From the NCBI GenBank assembly GCA_934045905.1, contig OW203764.1, positions 29,490,900 to 29,554,899 of the forward strand: a DNA stretch of 64,000 bases, written 5' to 3'. This stretch comes from Leuctra nigra. Taxonomy: Eukaryota; Arthropoda; Insecta; Plecoptera; Leuctridae. The position numbers were made by a program, and so were the translations under genes. The notes below the pieces were generated by a model that did no database searches, was not told the DNA's origin, and saw nothing but the letters and a program-made list of their open reading frames with translations. Shown piece after piece: positions 12,801 through 23,600 of the stretch. The stretch's first letter is position 1; the number at the start of each line of letters is the position of its first letter.

Positions 12801-13796
12801 AAGCAACAGTTTCAATTTACTTGTTTGCAACTTTGTGTAACCGGAGCCTGCAAAAGTTGCGGCTAACTTTATTTCACAAAATAACATGTAAAAAACAGGA
12901 AATGTCTACAGGAAAATCCGCCTTCGTTTTACTTATCAAATACGTAATTCTCAATAGTAACTTCTTAATTTTATCAAAAAATATTTCAAACAAAATTGAC
13001 TCTAGTTCGTTCTGTAGGTAAAGCCAGGCTACACCTCCATTATTTTTCTAAAATCTGCAAGTCAAATGAAAACGTTATTTTTAACGAGCCTGTCCTGTGT
13101 GTACGTATAATTTTAGGTGTCGATGATAAAGTTTAAGCCTTGGGCGATTTGATAATAAATTTGCATACGTATACGTTGATTTTCCCAATCTATATTTTTG
13201 CCGCGCCAAAGACAAAACCATTGTGTACAACAAATTATGCATAATATTATTATGTAGTTGTAACTTGTATTGTCACTTCCATTTTACTTACTACCAAGAA
13301 CAATTAAACTGCATGCAATTCCAGCCAGGGATTTGAAAAGTTTGCTGCCTGCATCTCATACCTACTGCAGTATTGAATTGTGTGCAGTATTTTAAAATGT
13401 ATGCAGAGAAAGAGGGCAAACCAACCTCCTCAAAAAGTCAATATCAACGTAGCGACTGTTTTTATCTTTACAAATAAACACACCGTCACAGGTTGTTGCA
13501 TATTTCATGCTGACGTCTAATAGACTAGAGTCTCTCACCTCCTTCTTGCGACTCGGCGCGCTTGGTCTGGCAATCAAGGCAATACCATTGCAAACGACTG
13601 CAGTATCTTCTACCAGCACACACTCCGGCAGCGTCTCGTCCGGCGGCAATTCAATGACGTCTAAACCAAGCTCCCTCAAGAGACGCACAAATGCTTCGTG
13701 TTGTCTTCGCGCTTCTTCCAGGTCTATTTCACCACGTGTGCGAAATGACAGCGGTATTCGACAGACGATGGCATGAGTGTACTTTACTGACGCCAT
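3748..13796 (-). CDS. Ddah: N(G),N(G)-dimethylarginine dimethylaminohydrolase, six coding exons
   Basis: Joining 13796-13539, 11442-11340, 7033-6936, 4893-4798, 4437-4309 and 3873-3748 gives an uninterrupted 269-aa protein; every intron is GT-AG and phases agree. The enzyme hydrolyses asymmetric dimethylarginine and monomethylarginine to citrulline plus (di)methylamine, removing inhibitors of nitric oxide synthase in the cytosol. Family blocks in order: LELPADE-like region (IELPPDETLPECV, 49-60), VEDTAVVC (62-69), ARPSAPSRKKE (76-86), LDGGDVLFTGREFFVGLS (112-129), HLKSLVSMAGPD (159-170), LTVPEDIAAN and LTSCC (253-257). By alignment from memory, the catalytic triad of human DDAH1 (Asp79, His173, Cys274) falls at Asp64, His159 and Cys256, all present. 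It is shorter than the human protein (285 aa) at the N-terminus, and the tail after the catalytic Cys is basic and unlike the usual VLINKK ending. Confidence 0.95.
4309..4437 (-). CDS. Ddah: DDAH coding exon 5
   Basis: Residues 186-228 including LTVPEDIAANVLYMN and LVHRTEDE. Acceptor CAG at 4438-4440, donor GTAAGT at 4308-4303. A few residues shorter than the human segment between LYMN and HRT. Confidence 0.92.
4798..4893 (-). CDS. Ddah: DDAH coding exon 4
   Basis: Residues 154-185, containing the catalytic His159 in SRHLKSLVSMAGPD. Acceptor CAG at 4894-4896, donor GTACAC; phase 0 at both ends. Confidence 0.93.
5206..6607. mobile_element. Non-autonomous hAT transposon with internal ~120-bp repeats
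   Basis: The 1,402-bp element sits in DDAH intron 3. The ends are inverted repeats: CAGGGCCGGACTGGC on the left and GCCAGTCCGGCACTG on the right. They are flanked by a perfect 8-bp duplication ATCATTAT (5198-5205 and 6608-6615). CAG-type ends and 8-bp duplications define hAT elements. There is no transposase. The inside is about ten diverged units of roughly 100-140 bp, each with a conserved GC-rich core such as CCCTGCGGGGCAGG (for example near 5867, 5969, 6162, 6512), usually followed by GGGGGCCTC and preceded by an AT-rich ACACATTTTTA...CCCAAAAT stretch. Confidence 0.92.
6936..7033 (-). CDS. Ddah: DDAH coding exon 3
   Basis: Completes Gly121 and encodes to Lys153, beginning with GREFFVGLSEWTN. 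Acceptor CAG at 7034-7036, donor GTAGG. Too short and ATG-less to stand out as an ORF; found by splice phase and family match. Confidence 0.93.
7796..8649. repeat. Inverted 30-bp pair around CRE-like palindromes
   Basis: 7796-7825 and 8620-8649 are near-identical inverted copies (25+ matches of 30), each containing TGACGTCA inside ACTGACGTCAGT. They enclose about 800 bp of AT-rich, non-coding DNA in DDAH intron 2. They may be the ends of a degraded element; no flanking duplication was found. Confidence 0.55.
9850..10870. repeat. Dispersed repeat with internal repeated blocks
   Basis: Diverged direct repeats recur: CCTGTGATTTTTGAAA at about 10216 and 10543, and an 'AAACTTxGCAxxGTxATTGG' block near 10126, 10264 and 10606. 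The reverse complement of 9,880-10,020 shares architecture with 58,405-58,560 (TGTGCAAAATTTCAG, a CAAACAAA tract, AGAGxxxGTGCC, then CTCGCTCAAT). GCTCGCTCATCAACGCGTTA near 10749 also matches 58,353-58,373 inverted. No protein is recognised. Confidence 0.6.
10975..11118. mobile_element. Small inverted-repeat element (MITE-like) in DDAH intron 2
   Basis: Imperfect terminal inverted repeats of about 37 bp start CTGGGT(C/A)CAC and continue into GTTTT/GCATTTTCCG-rich sequence; the right end is CGGTCTGTGTACCCAG. The internal ACTTGTGATTGG is shared with the element at 35,953-36,070. The target duplication is not clear, so the superfamily is unassigned. Confidence 0.6.
11340..11442 (-). CDS. Ddah: DDAH coding exon 2
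   Basis: Residues 87-120 and the first base of Gly121. The acceptor CAG lies at 11443-11445 and the donor is GTCAGT. It encodes VETVRAVLKK to LDGGDVLFT; the latter is a DDAH signature. Confidence 0.93.
13539..13796 (-). CDS. Ddah: DDAH coding exon 1
   Basis: Residues 1-86, from ATG at 13794-13796 (context GTCATGG) to a GTGAG donor immediately after 13539; ends in phase 0 at ...SRKKE. The open frame extends upstream to other ATGs, but the family N-terminus and the G at +4 favour this start. Confidence 0.93.
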
Positions 13797-13960
13797 GACG
13801 GCTGCGATGTAAAGCAACGACTGGCTGGAAGTGGACTGGGAAAGAAGAGAGAGGCGGCCGTGGCAAGCGCGAACTGTCAGCCAGAGAGAACGCTCCGATT
13901 GGCTGGGAGAAAGTCGATGAACCAATGAGAGAGTGTAAATAATGGAACTTTATATTTAGC
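13797..13960 (-). promoter_or_regulatory. Likely DDAH promoter and 5' UTR
   Basis: More GC-rich than its surroundings, immediately upstream of the DDAH start. Two CCAAT-type boxes: CCAAT read on the minus strand at 13898-13902 and on the plus strand at 13922-13926. No convincing TATA box at a fixed distance. The transcription start is not determined. Confidence 0.4.
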
Positions 13961-16256
13961 GCGAATACGAATGTGGACATTCATGTTTATTGATGGTGAT
14001 GAGAAGTATATATGGCACAACGACTTCTCCAAGAAGCAGCGTTTGCTTATTTTAATAGTTGTCTTTATAGTTGATCAGTCATCGTGGGTATAACTACGTT
14101 ATTACATTTTCAAAGAGTTAAAGTACAGCATTTTCAAGTTTTATGTACAAATTAACTCTATTCAAATTTGACCAAACATGAAAGATATTACGTTCTGGTT
14201 CATAGCTATTTGGCAAAGAGTCAGATTGAGACTGATAAAATTATTCAAACATCACCAAGCTAAAAACAGCTATGACATAATAAAGCTTACGCTATCTCTT
14301 TAATTCTTCTTCAAATAGCTTGCTTTGTTCCGCGCTGTGGATTGAAGCACATAACGGAAATTAGCAGCAAGTTCAATGTCTGACAACGACGCCTGTGAAA
14401 CGGCGTCGGAAATATATAGACTAACGAACGACTAACCGGTGCCGCCGTTAATTATTCTTGGCAATGAATTACGCGCTGAAAGGAAAGAATTCTCGAGAGA
14501 TAAATGAGATGAACCAGAAAATCAGATTTTTGAAATTATACCAAAATGGGTTTAGTCCAAAGGTAGGTAATTTTATTTTTAATTAGGTACTAAAAATATG
14601 TTTTACTTTTGAGGATAATAAAATATGGCTGATCAATCAATTTCCAATATGAGAGTTCATTCACAGCTTAACTATAATTTTTATCTAGTTCCATATTTTA
14701 CTTTATGAATAAAACTTCTGTATACATTCTAAGAAGTTAAAAACTCACAGCTTGAAATGATTAAAATGACATATCAATCTGATGATCTCATGCCCACAAT
14801 TTATTTCCTAAAGATTATATTCCATATCCTTGCGACTGACTCACGGGAAAACAGAGCAAGCAAGACGCAAGGGTGACGGACAGCGCTAGCGGAGCGAGCC
14901 GGCAGGGGTGGGTGGAGTGGGGGTGGGACAGGTGAACACCCTCTAGCGCGGTATCGATGCAGCAGGTAGATATTCGCAAGCGGACACGTGGAGCTGCCCC
15001 CCTCACATGTGAGGGTGGGTGGACGCAAGGGAGATCTTGAGATGCTGGAGGCGAAGGAAAGTACAGAGTTTAAGACACAATGTTTTTCCCGATTGTCCCT
15101 GAAAACGAATGTTTTCATTGAGCAAACGATTTCTCTCCCTGATGACTGTTTTATTTTCGAGATCTTATTATTGGCTTTGTACAGGTCGCATCTTTCCTCC
15201 CATCGATCTGAAATTTTGCAGGATTCAGGAATTTTTGGTTGAGAAAATTGGTTATGCTCTGTTCAGTCAGATTATCGTCACCAAAAAAGTGCTCACTGCG
15301 CACGAGCAGAACCAAGTTGGTCAACACTCAACCAAAAAGCTTCCAAGTTTTATCAAAATCTTATAACATCTTCTGATCACGTCAAATTTTACAGTCATTC
15401 TCTTATTTTCCAGCCAAATCGGTGATGAAATTGCGGACTTATTGAGCTGTCAAAATGATCGAAGAGGAAAATCACTGGAACTTCTGATTCGCTTGTTCCA
15501 GAGTGTTGATTTAGCTGGTTATTTCCAAGTTTCAAACAAACGCGGATATTATTGTGTTGATTGGGTGGATCGTGTTTTGATTTCAATTCGGTATGTTTTC
15601 TCTGTGTGTTCGAGAGGTGTTGCACGTATCGACGCTTTTCTCCAAACCTCGCGCTATTTGTTTCTAACAGGTACAATGTGCAAGACTTCTGTTTTCGTAA
15701 ATGGCTCTTCCTTCACACCAACGGGAACAACCCCTTCTTACCTCTATGCTGTAGGGGTGGCTGGACAGGAGGCTGGACTTAAAATATTGAGGCGAAGGAA
15801 AGAAATATCTGTGTACACGTTTACAAGTAACGAGTTCAAAAAAAACATTTTATCACAAAACAACTGGTATGAATGATAACTACGTTTTGAAATGTTTATC
15901 AAATTAATGCCCCCTCCCCCCAAGACGTACGAAGTTCATTTCTTGATACTTAATACCTTTTCGTGTAATTTGTGGCTCGAAACATATTATCTCCATCCAG
16001 GATTTATACAATTAGTCTTTAACGTGGTAAGTGCTCTGCGACTAGGCTAGTGACGGATACAATTAATGATTATTGTTAATGATTCCTACTTATAGGTGAC
16101 GTGATGACGATGATGAAGGTTGGCAGACGATGGGAAGGAAGCTATCGTGGCTAATAAGAAGGGAACCTCCCCACTCCCCCAGCAATTTGTCTCATGACTT
16201 AGTGATCAAATCACAATAAAACTACCATCAGGGGCGACGGGAATTCAATCTAACCA
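13961..16256. other. Intergenic DNA without a recognisable gene
   Basis: A GC-rich patch at 14,860-15,050 and a segment at 15,180-15,225 (ACAGGTCGCATCTTTCCTCC..., CTGAAATTTTGCA) that resembles the dispersed repeat at 10.0 kb. Two copies of GAGGCGAAGGAAAG flank the interval (about 15,045 and 15,790). The 144-codon open frame at 15,442-15,876 resembles nothing known. Confidence 0.4.
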
Positions 16257-16550
16257 ATGGCGTACCCACTACCCAGGATGACTTTTCGGGGGGGGGGGGG
16301 GGGGGGGGGGGGGGATTTTGAAAAATTAAAGATAACTGTTGAAAACAGGTGTATCGGGGGCACCGGGAATTTTTTTAAATTGTAACTCGCAATTACTATC
16401 ATTTTGGTATGCTTTTCACATGATCTGAGTCTCTTTTATCAATTTTTTGTTCACATATTATTTTAAATGTCCTGATTTCTTAGATCATGGATGCTTATTG
16501 CTTTGCTCTGATTTCGGCCCCCCCTGGGTAGACCCCTAGACTTCCGGAGT
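16257..16550. repeat. Degraded element fragment around a 27-G run
   Basis: An uninterrupted run of 27 G occupies 16288-16314. The flanks GGCGTACCCACTACCCAGG and CCCCCCTGGGTAGACCCC resemble the ends of elements with GGCGTAxCCA termini. It is too decayed to delimit. Confidence 0.35.
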
Positions 16551-16919
16551 GCAAGATTAATGAATTATGTAATTTCATTGTATGTTAACTATTCACCTTC
16601 CGAATGAATTTCACTTTGCCGAGTTAACCAAAGAAGGTGAGATTATAATCTGCTGCAAAATGTGACTATTAATTTGACGCCGGCCAGTCTGCACGCACGG
16701 CGCTTTGGCACTAAGTCGTTTGATCAATAATAATAGTTCCAATGTGTCTGGCGTGGGTGACCTCGTGTGAAGAACGTTTCCTCATTCGCCGCGTGGAAAT
16801 AGCATCACTCCAGATTGCTTTTAGTATTCGAGGTGACCACGTAGGGAGACTCGGCGTGGTACCATCAATATGACCCCCCCCCCCCATGTGCGTCAGAGGA
16901 AGTGAATTTTGTAAACAAA

Positions 16920-17115
16920 AAAGTCATAGAAACTCATTTCAAAAGTGTTAAAAAGCCAAAAAAATGCCCTACGGGGCAAAGTGGAGGCATGCTCTCCACC
17001 ACCCCAATGTGTAAATTTTTTTAAAAATATTGAATATTTCAACAAAATATACATCACAACGTCTCAAAATTGATTTAAAAGTGGCCAAAAACCAAAAAAC
17101 ACCCTGCGGGGCAGG
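16920..17115. repeat. Two units related to the hAT internal repeat
   Basis: Cores GCCCTACGGGGCA (about 16,964) and CACCCTGCGGGGCAGGG (about 17,100), each preceded by a CCAAAAA tract, copy the unit design of the hAT element at 5,206-6,607. No terminal inverted repeats were found here, so this is an orphan fragment of the same family. Confidence 0.6.
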
Positions 17116-17849
17116 GTGAACTAAATTCACCTAATGGAATAATAAGTTGATTATTCTAAAATATGCTTCCAAGCCTAAATCTCTGAGAAAAATAAGAAAA
17201 CCAAAAAGATTCATGTTAAAAATTAGAATGAAATGCAGAATTTTGAAATATTTGAAAATAAATTTGATGGCTACCAAATTTACCAAATTAGATTTAGCTT
17301 CTTTATCCGCCCAGTCCACTGGTCTTGACCGAGGGCATCATCACAGATTTTAATTTGTGCTCAATTAAGATTTTAATCACACAAAACTTTGGAAATGCGA
17401 ATTTTATTTTTAAATTCATACGTCCTGGGTTTGCAGAAAATCACTTTTTGTACGTAAACCACATTTTGTGATAGTACATTCAAATCTCACAAAATCCCAA
17501 AACGTAGGCATTTACTATTTTGCAAAATAGTCAACTTTCCTGATTTTCTTAAATTTCTTGCACTTCCATACCATCTGGGCATTAATTTAATTAAGAAACT
17601 ATAACGCCCTTACTCAGGGGTTTTATATTTATTAATTATTCCACGTGCTGTTCCAATCATTTCAGAACTTCAAAATGTGAGTAATTGGTAACCGTCTTCC
17701 GTCTATAAAAATACCACAGTTCACCATGCACACTCTACATGATATAACTGTCAACAATAACTGGAGAACTGTCAATATGAAGGAAAGTTTTTTTTTTAGG
17801 AAAAGGAGCAACAATTACAAATAAAATAAGTATCTGAGATTTCTTCACC

Positions 17850-20544
17850 TTTATTTGGCAAATGTTATAGTAGTAATTACAGCTTATAAAGCAAAAAAAG
17901 CTGATATATGTATATATTAATTAATGAATGAGTATGATGTTATGGAGTAGGTATGATTCTCTAAATTGAGTATTTTATAATAACTACCAATACATAAAAC
18001 TGATGTTCAGAGGGTGGGGTACCGGTTGTAAAAATTTACCACAATGAAGCAATTGGCCAGCCATTGAACATTTCCTTATTGATATGCACATCCTGATGTT
18101 AACTCGACATAATCTTATGTTTTCGTGAACTAATAATGTTAGTTCTCACACCATAACAGAGGTGATCATACACTCTGCTTCCTCCATAATATCTTACACA
18201 CATTCTGGCTAAAGGTTTGTTTCTCAATTCAACTCCTAATGCATTTTAAAATGAACAATTTTGGCTAGAAATGAATAAAAATGAACTTGGTACTAATCAT
18301 ATGACTATGTCTACATCTACTATATATATATAAGTGAAACAAGCCGAGAAGTAGAGGAAAATTGCCGTATTTACAAACAGCAAACGTGCAGCGTCAAAGT
18401 GAAAGAGCTGCCACGAACGTACAAAATGTCTGGGAAAATTCGAGTACGCTTTCTTAGGATGATTCCTTGTTTTTCAGTATTCTAATTCATGGCAGTGAAA
18501 ATGAAGATCTAGCATCGGAAGAAAGCGGACGAGAGTTCATCCACTGTCAAGTATTTTTTATTTATTTTTTGTTTTTGTATTTGAAATTGTGATGCATGTT
18601 ATTTACCGCCCTTGAAATGTCCACTGCTGGTCCCAAATGTCAAAACACGCCACAGAATCCCTCTAACAATCGCCACGCTTGCCACTGGCGTAAAAAACAG
18701 AATTTAGGCAAAGCTGATTTCGCAACATCGTTGTCATCGGCCCGCTTTTACAGATTAAAACCTCATCCATCGAGATTCATTTAAAATAAATGCTTATATT
18801 ACACCTAATGTTTACAATAAGAATAGTTGAATTATGCAACATTCATACAACATAATGACAAACATCCACTCTCAGCCAATACTGGGACTACTTATTAATA
18901 GGGTTGGGATTCGATTTGAATTGCTAAATCGATGTCAAACTGAAAATTTCGACATCAAATCGAAATAATTTCGACATCGAAATAATTTTGACATCGTAAT
19001 AATTGTCCACATCGAAATAATCGCGGCGAAATTTGGCAACACTGAATTTGCGTCTGCCCAAGGCCATGTTACTAGCGCGAGAGATGTCCCTCTCACACCC
19101 CCCTCGCGGCAACAAATTACGAAATTACGAGGAAATGATTGAAGTAAAGAAAATTTTTCATTTAAAATAAACTACAAGCATTTATTTATGTAAAAGGGAA
19201 CAATTAATGAAAAAAAATTGTCGCGAATCCAGTTGGAAATTCATGGTTTTATTAGACTTGTTGCCGGAATATATCCCGTGAAGCATAACACTGTCTGCAT
19301 TCAACATCCTTTAGCAATGTTGCCCGTAATGTTCACTTCAAACTCGAAAACTTTTCACAATTCACTTCGTCTCCACGGCGGGATTATATTTTTTTTTGCG
19401 TGGAAACATTCTTTCAAGAGAGAATAAAAACAACACAAGCTGAATGTCACGAGACAACTGACCAACCCACCCTCAACTGCACACGCGGTATGCAGGAAGG
19501 GCGGAAGCAGGCCACTCAGCTGATCTAGAGAGAGGCACGCGGCACTGTTGCCAGCTCTACAATACTGCGCGTAAATTCTCGGATTTTTTTTAAACGATGT
19601 CAAACGATTATTTGATTAAACAATTCAAATCGATGTCGAATCGAAACTCAATATTTCATTTGACATCGATGTCAAATCGAAAAATCGATGTCAAGTCCCA
19701 ACCCTACTTATTAATCTAGAAGTCAAACAAAATTGCTGCACAAAAAGTTAAGCTGATTGTAACATTGAATGACTTACTGCGACCACATGATTAAAACGTA
19801 CTGGGAGATTTGTATCTCTCCAATGATCATGATAAGCTAATTACAATTAAGTGACGTGGGATAATATACTAGCTAGTTACAGTATTTGCAATCGGCTCTG
19901 AATGATTCATTCCCATCTTTCTCTCTTGCCTAACAACGCGCACTCGCTTCTAAAACAATTCGATCGGCCAACCTAAGCTCAGCCCCCGTGTGGGACAATA
20001 AGTTGGCCGGATTCAAACTCAATTTAGTTTAGCAGCACTTCTACACTACAGGCTACGATAAATGCTCATTTCAACATAACAGGGGTATTACATTGAGAGG
20101 GATCTCAAAACACCAAGAAGGCATATGTAGTGGAATGAACAGACTGGAATACTATGGTGTGAAACAGAAAACGTCTCGCATATAATTTCTATGAAGTTTA
20201 GCCTCTTGGGTTCTACCTTCTGGATGACCATTGAAACGATAAAAGCAGATTAATAATTACTACATTACGAAAATTACAATCTTTTGTAAAAAATGTTCTA
20301 AATTCAGTATAAAAAAATGTAGAAAGTGTTGGCGTTATTCATTGAGTTTGCTGCGTGTAGAACATAAAGAAGCTCGTCGCCGTGAGTTTGTAGGTTCGAT
20401 CGTGAACGGTCGAGCCGTCAAGGCAGGGCAACGCGAGGCAAAGGAGACATGCAGCAAGGTGGAAACAACAGTCAGACACTGAGGGATGGGAGGGAGTCGG
20501 GATCGGCGGGAGAGAGGGATGCTAGATTAAAACCAACGACCACT
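17850..20544 (-). other. Probable fax 3' UTR/downstream DNA
   Basis: AT-rich DNA after the fax stop. An AATAAA on the minus strand at 17850-17855 could end a long UTR, but a hAT copy (18,899-19,706) lies in between and a nearer site may be used. A run TCTACTATATATATATAAGTG at about 18,318 looks like a Helitron 5' end, but no matching 3' end was recognised. Confidence 0.3.
18899..19706. mobile_element. Non-autonomous hAT transposon (808 bp)
   Basis: The ends are TAGGGTTGGGA on the left and TCCCAACCCTA on the right, with further imperfect inversion rich in AAATCGATGTCAAA. Perfect 8-bp duplications CTTATTAA at 18891-18898 and 19707-19714 flank it. The subterminal regions carry clustered (T)CGACATCGA-type motifs. 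No transposase remains. It is a different family from the element at 5,206. Confidence 0.92.
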
Positions 20545-20619
20545 TCACTTTGTTTCCTTTTCTTCCTTTTGCTTGTTCTCTTCTGGCTCTTTCTCCGTCT
20601 CTTTCACCTCCTTCTCAGA
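20545..20619 (-). CDS. fax: fax coding exon 7 (Lys/Glu tail, stop)
   Basis: Residues 352-375 (SEKEVKETEKEPEENKQKEE...) and TGA at 20545-20547. The acceptor is TTTTCAG at 20620-20626. The charged tail continues exon 6 in frame, which supports the join. Confidence 0.88.
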   Translation of the reverse strand, partial: SEKEVKETEKEPEENKQKEEKETK

Positions 20620-23600
20620 CTGAAAAGAAGACAGTACTAAATTAGATACATGATGTGGAAGACTTATGTCAAGTGAAGAGGAAGAACAATCAGCCTGTGA
20701 CTGGAAATAACAAACTAATTTTCTTAGCTTTTGTCTCAATAATAGAATATTTTGCCAATAATAGAAGTATGGCTATAGTATTCCCAGTTGGCAATGCCCA
20801 ATGGTTGGTAGGAATGTACAGGCGTATGGGCAAATCATACAGACTGTCCAATCTACAATTGAATGTACTCTTGGAAAAAATAAAAAATAATCATTTGAAC
20901 AAATTTGAATAACTGCTCGTCAGGTTCCGTAACAATTAATGCTTGTTACTACATAGCATTGAAATGAGAGCTCTCTAGAGAGAGTGAGACGAGAAGATCT
21001 CATCTAGGCTGACTTGATGGTGCCATAATGTTAAGTCAATCAAATAATTTGAGCAATCATTTTTTGTTGTGCAAACATGAAGTTTGTAAATAAGACTTTG
21101 TACTACATTTTTTCGAAGTACGTTGCATTTGACTTTCATAAATTTAATTTGATTTTATGTTTCATTTCATTTGATTTATTTATGAAACCACTTCAGGTAT
21201 GGGCTTACTTCATGTATGTAGTATTAGTAACGTAAGTCCTGTGAACACTTACCTTCTCAATCTCCTTCTCGATCTCCTTGTCAACAATCTCCTTGTCTCC
21301 GCCTTCCTTGCCGTCCTTCTCCTTGTCGTCCTTCTCCTTGTTCTCCTTCTCTTCTGGAGGAGGCTTGGGCAGATGCGAGTTGAGGTCCAGCGTCTTGCAC
21401 ATGTCTTCCCAGTCGGGGAAACATCTGGAGAACAAACATTACAATGAAAATAAAGAACATACCACATACATACCTACGTACTAATATGTTGACAGATCGG
21501 AAAAACCGTATGTTTGTAACTTCCCATTATTAAGATTATAATTCCGGCCCAATTTTCTGCTCAATATGTGATCTGTCTTTACAGCAGAATAGCAAAATAT
21601 CAAGTTTGACAGACAACCACGTTTAAAAGAAGATACAAATCAAGATCAAGGTTAAAAAAACATTGGGGGGCCACTCCACCTCAGCACCAATTAGTCCGGG
21701 TCGCAGAGTCCCAGATTTCTTTTTCTTTCATGAATGAACATAATGCTTTTCCAAGCGATTTTGACGCTTTTTAAGCCTATTTTTATCTCAATAACTCGCG
21801 TCTACAGAGGCTAAAATGACAAATTCTCTGGAAATGATATTTTTCTGTAGTACATACCTAGGGTTGTTTTTTAAATTTCTTATGGGGGGCTGGTGAAGTG
21901 GACATATTAGACATGAACTATAAATAATAAATATATTTCCCACACATAGCCCCCCCCCCCCATTCAACAACTGATCAAGATAGGGATCTCCTCTTTACAT
22001 TGAACCATACTGTGCAAGAACATGCAGCATTTGTTGATTTTAATCGTATGCGCACCTCTCCTTCATCCTGTTGGTGTGTCCGACGAGGTTGGCGCAGTGC
22101 TCTTGCATGTAGTCTCGCAGATGGTACTGGACCTCCTTGTCCAGGAAGTGGACTTGCGCGAGGACGGCGAACGCAACCACGTCCAACTGGAGCATAATAC
22201 AAACTGTTCAGACACGGCAGCAGGCAAGAGAGTAACTTCGATTAAAAAATTAAGATCCACGAAAGAACCAATTATTTTTTTTTAATACAGAAAAGCTCTT
22301 TTTGGGGCAGATTTTTAATAAATTTTGAACAGTTGATTTGGACTAGGTTGCCGTGGCAACAACCAATGACATTCTTTGAATGACCACACTAGTCCCCACA
22401 GGACACACACACAGAGAAATGAAAACTGGCCCTTATTAATATTACATTATCACATTTTAACCAAGTACTACTTTCACCGTTGCAATGTTAATCATTGTAG
22501 AAGTTTAGTAGTACCTACTAGGTACAATGAAAAATACAATTTGTGCAAATAGATAGGTAAATCAAGATAAATTGTAAGCATTTAGTGAAAAATCAGAAAG
22601 TTTCTATCCTTGAATGTCCCCTTTAAATGTAAGTTGTGTTAAATTGGGCGTGGTAATATTGACGGTTTTATGGAACACAACATGCTACAAAATGATTTGT
22701 TATAAATTTACGGCAGTCCTTGCAGTGCCATCTTCCGGTGAAGAAATGCCCGAACATCACAAACAACATTTGGAGCATGTACCGTAAAACCATCAATTGC
22801 TCGATCAATTGCACATAGCGATAGCTCTCAGTCAACTCAAACTCAGTTGCACCCAGAGCTTTCTCAAATGCATCTACGTTGTGAATTTCAGGTAGTGTGT
22901 GCCAATGATACATATCTGAACTCAGAACAACTAATGGCCAGTATCCAATTTAATCTCGCACATTAATGCACATGAGGGATTCAAGACCTCAGCTGTTATA
23001 AAAAGCTGCACATTTGAGTGTGTGACCTTGAAGGATTTAACCACATAAAGTTTCTTCGCAACAATGCGCAGAGTTGAATACTGCAAGTGTGCTGACTACG
23101 AATCCAATGCGCATGTGTAATGCGTTTTGCGGAATGACCATAATAATTTAAAAACCGGACATGTTGTAAGAACAATTAATTTTGGCACTCTAATGTCTTA
23201 TCTTTGAACAATATATATTTGTACATTGTTCTTTTGGGAAAACCAGAAAATGAGTGGGGGAATATGATGAATTGATGAATATATTTCCGTAGTTCAGTTT
23301 AGTTACATTTTCTTCAAGAAATTGTGTTCCTGAACATGCATTCTACTTCGTTTTAGTTTCTGGTAAAATTCTCACCGTGGACGGCTCATCACCGAAGAAG
23401 AACGGCTTGTCAGCCAGCATCTCGGACAGGACCTTCAGATCGTTCTGGCCGAACTCGATGATTTCTTCTGGCTTGTGTACGCCCATTCCTTGTGCCTTCA
23501 CTTTCTTCACTCCCTGCAAAACAAGAACATTTAGTTATACAATAATACATTCATATTTCATACATACAAAATGGATTCAGTTTTTGCAGTGTGTTAAAAT

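Noticed and set aside
15442..15876. 144-codon plus-strand open frame
   Set aside because: No recognisable motif and no supporting splice or start context; lies near repeat sequence.
18318..18790. Helitron 5' end (TCTACTATATATATATAAG)
   Set aside because: No 3' hairpin plus CTRR end could be paired with it; the motif alone can arise in AT-rich DNA.
20449..20640. 63-codon plus-strand frame over the fax tail
   Set aside because: Antisense shadow of fax exon 7.
22668..22913. 81-codon minus-strand frame inside fax intron 4
   Set aside because: Plausible composition but no recognised family, no fitting splice phase with fax, and competing frames.
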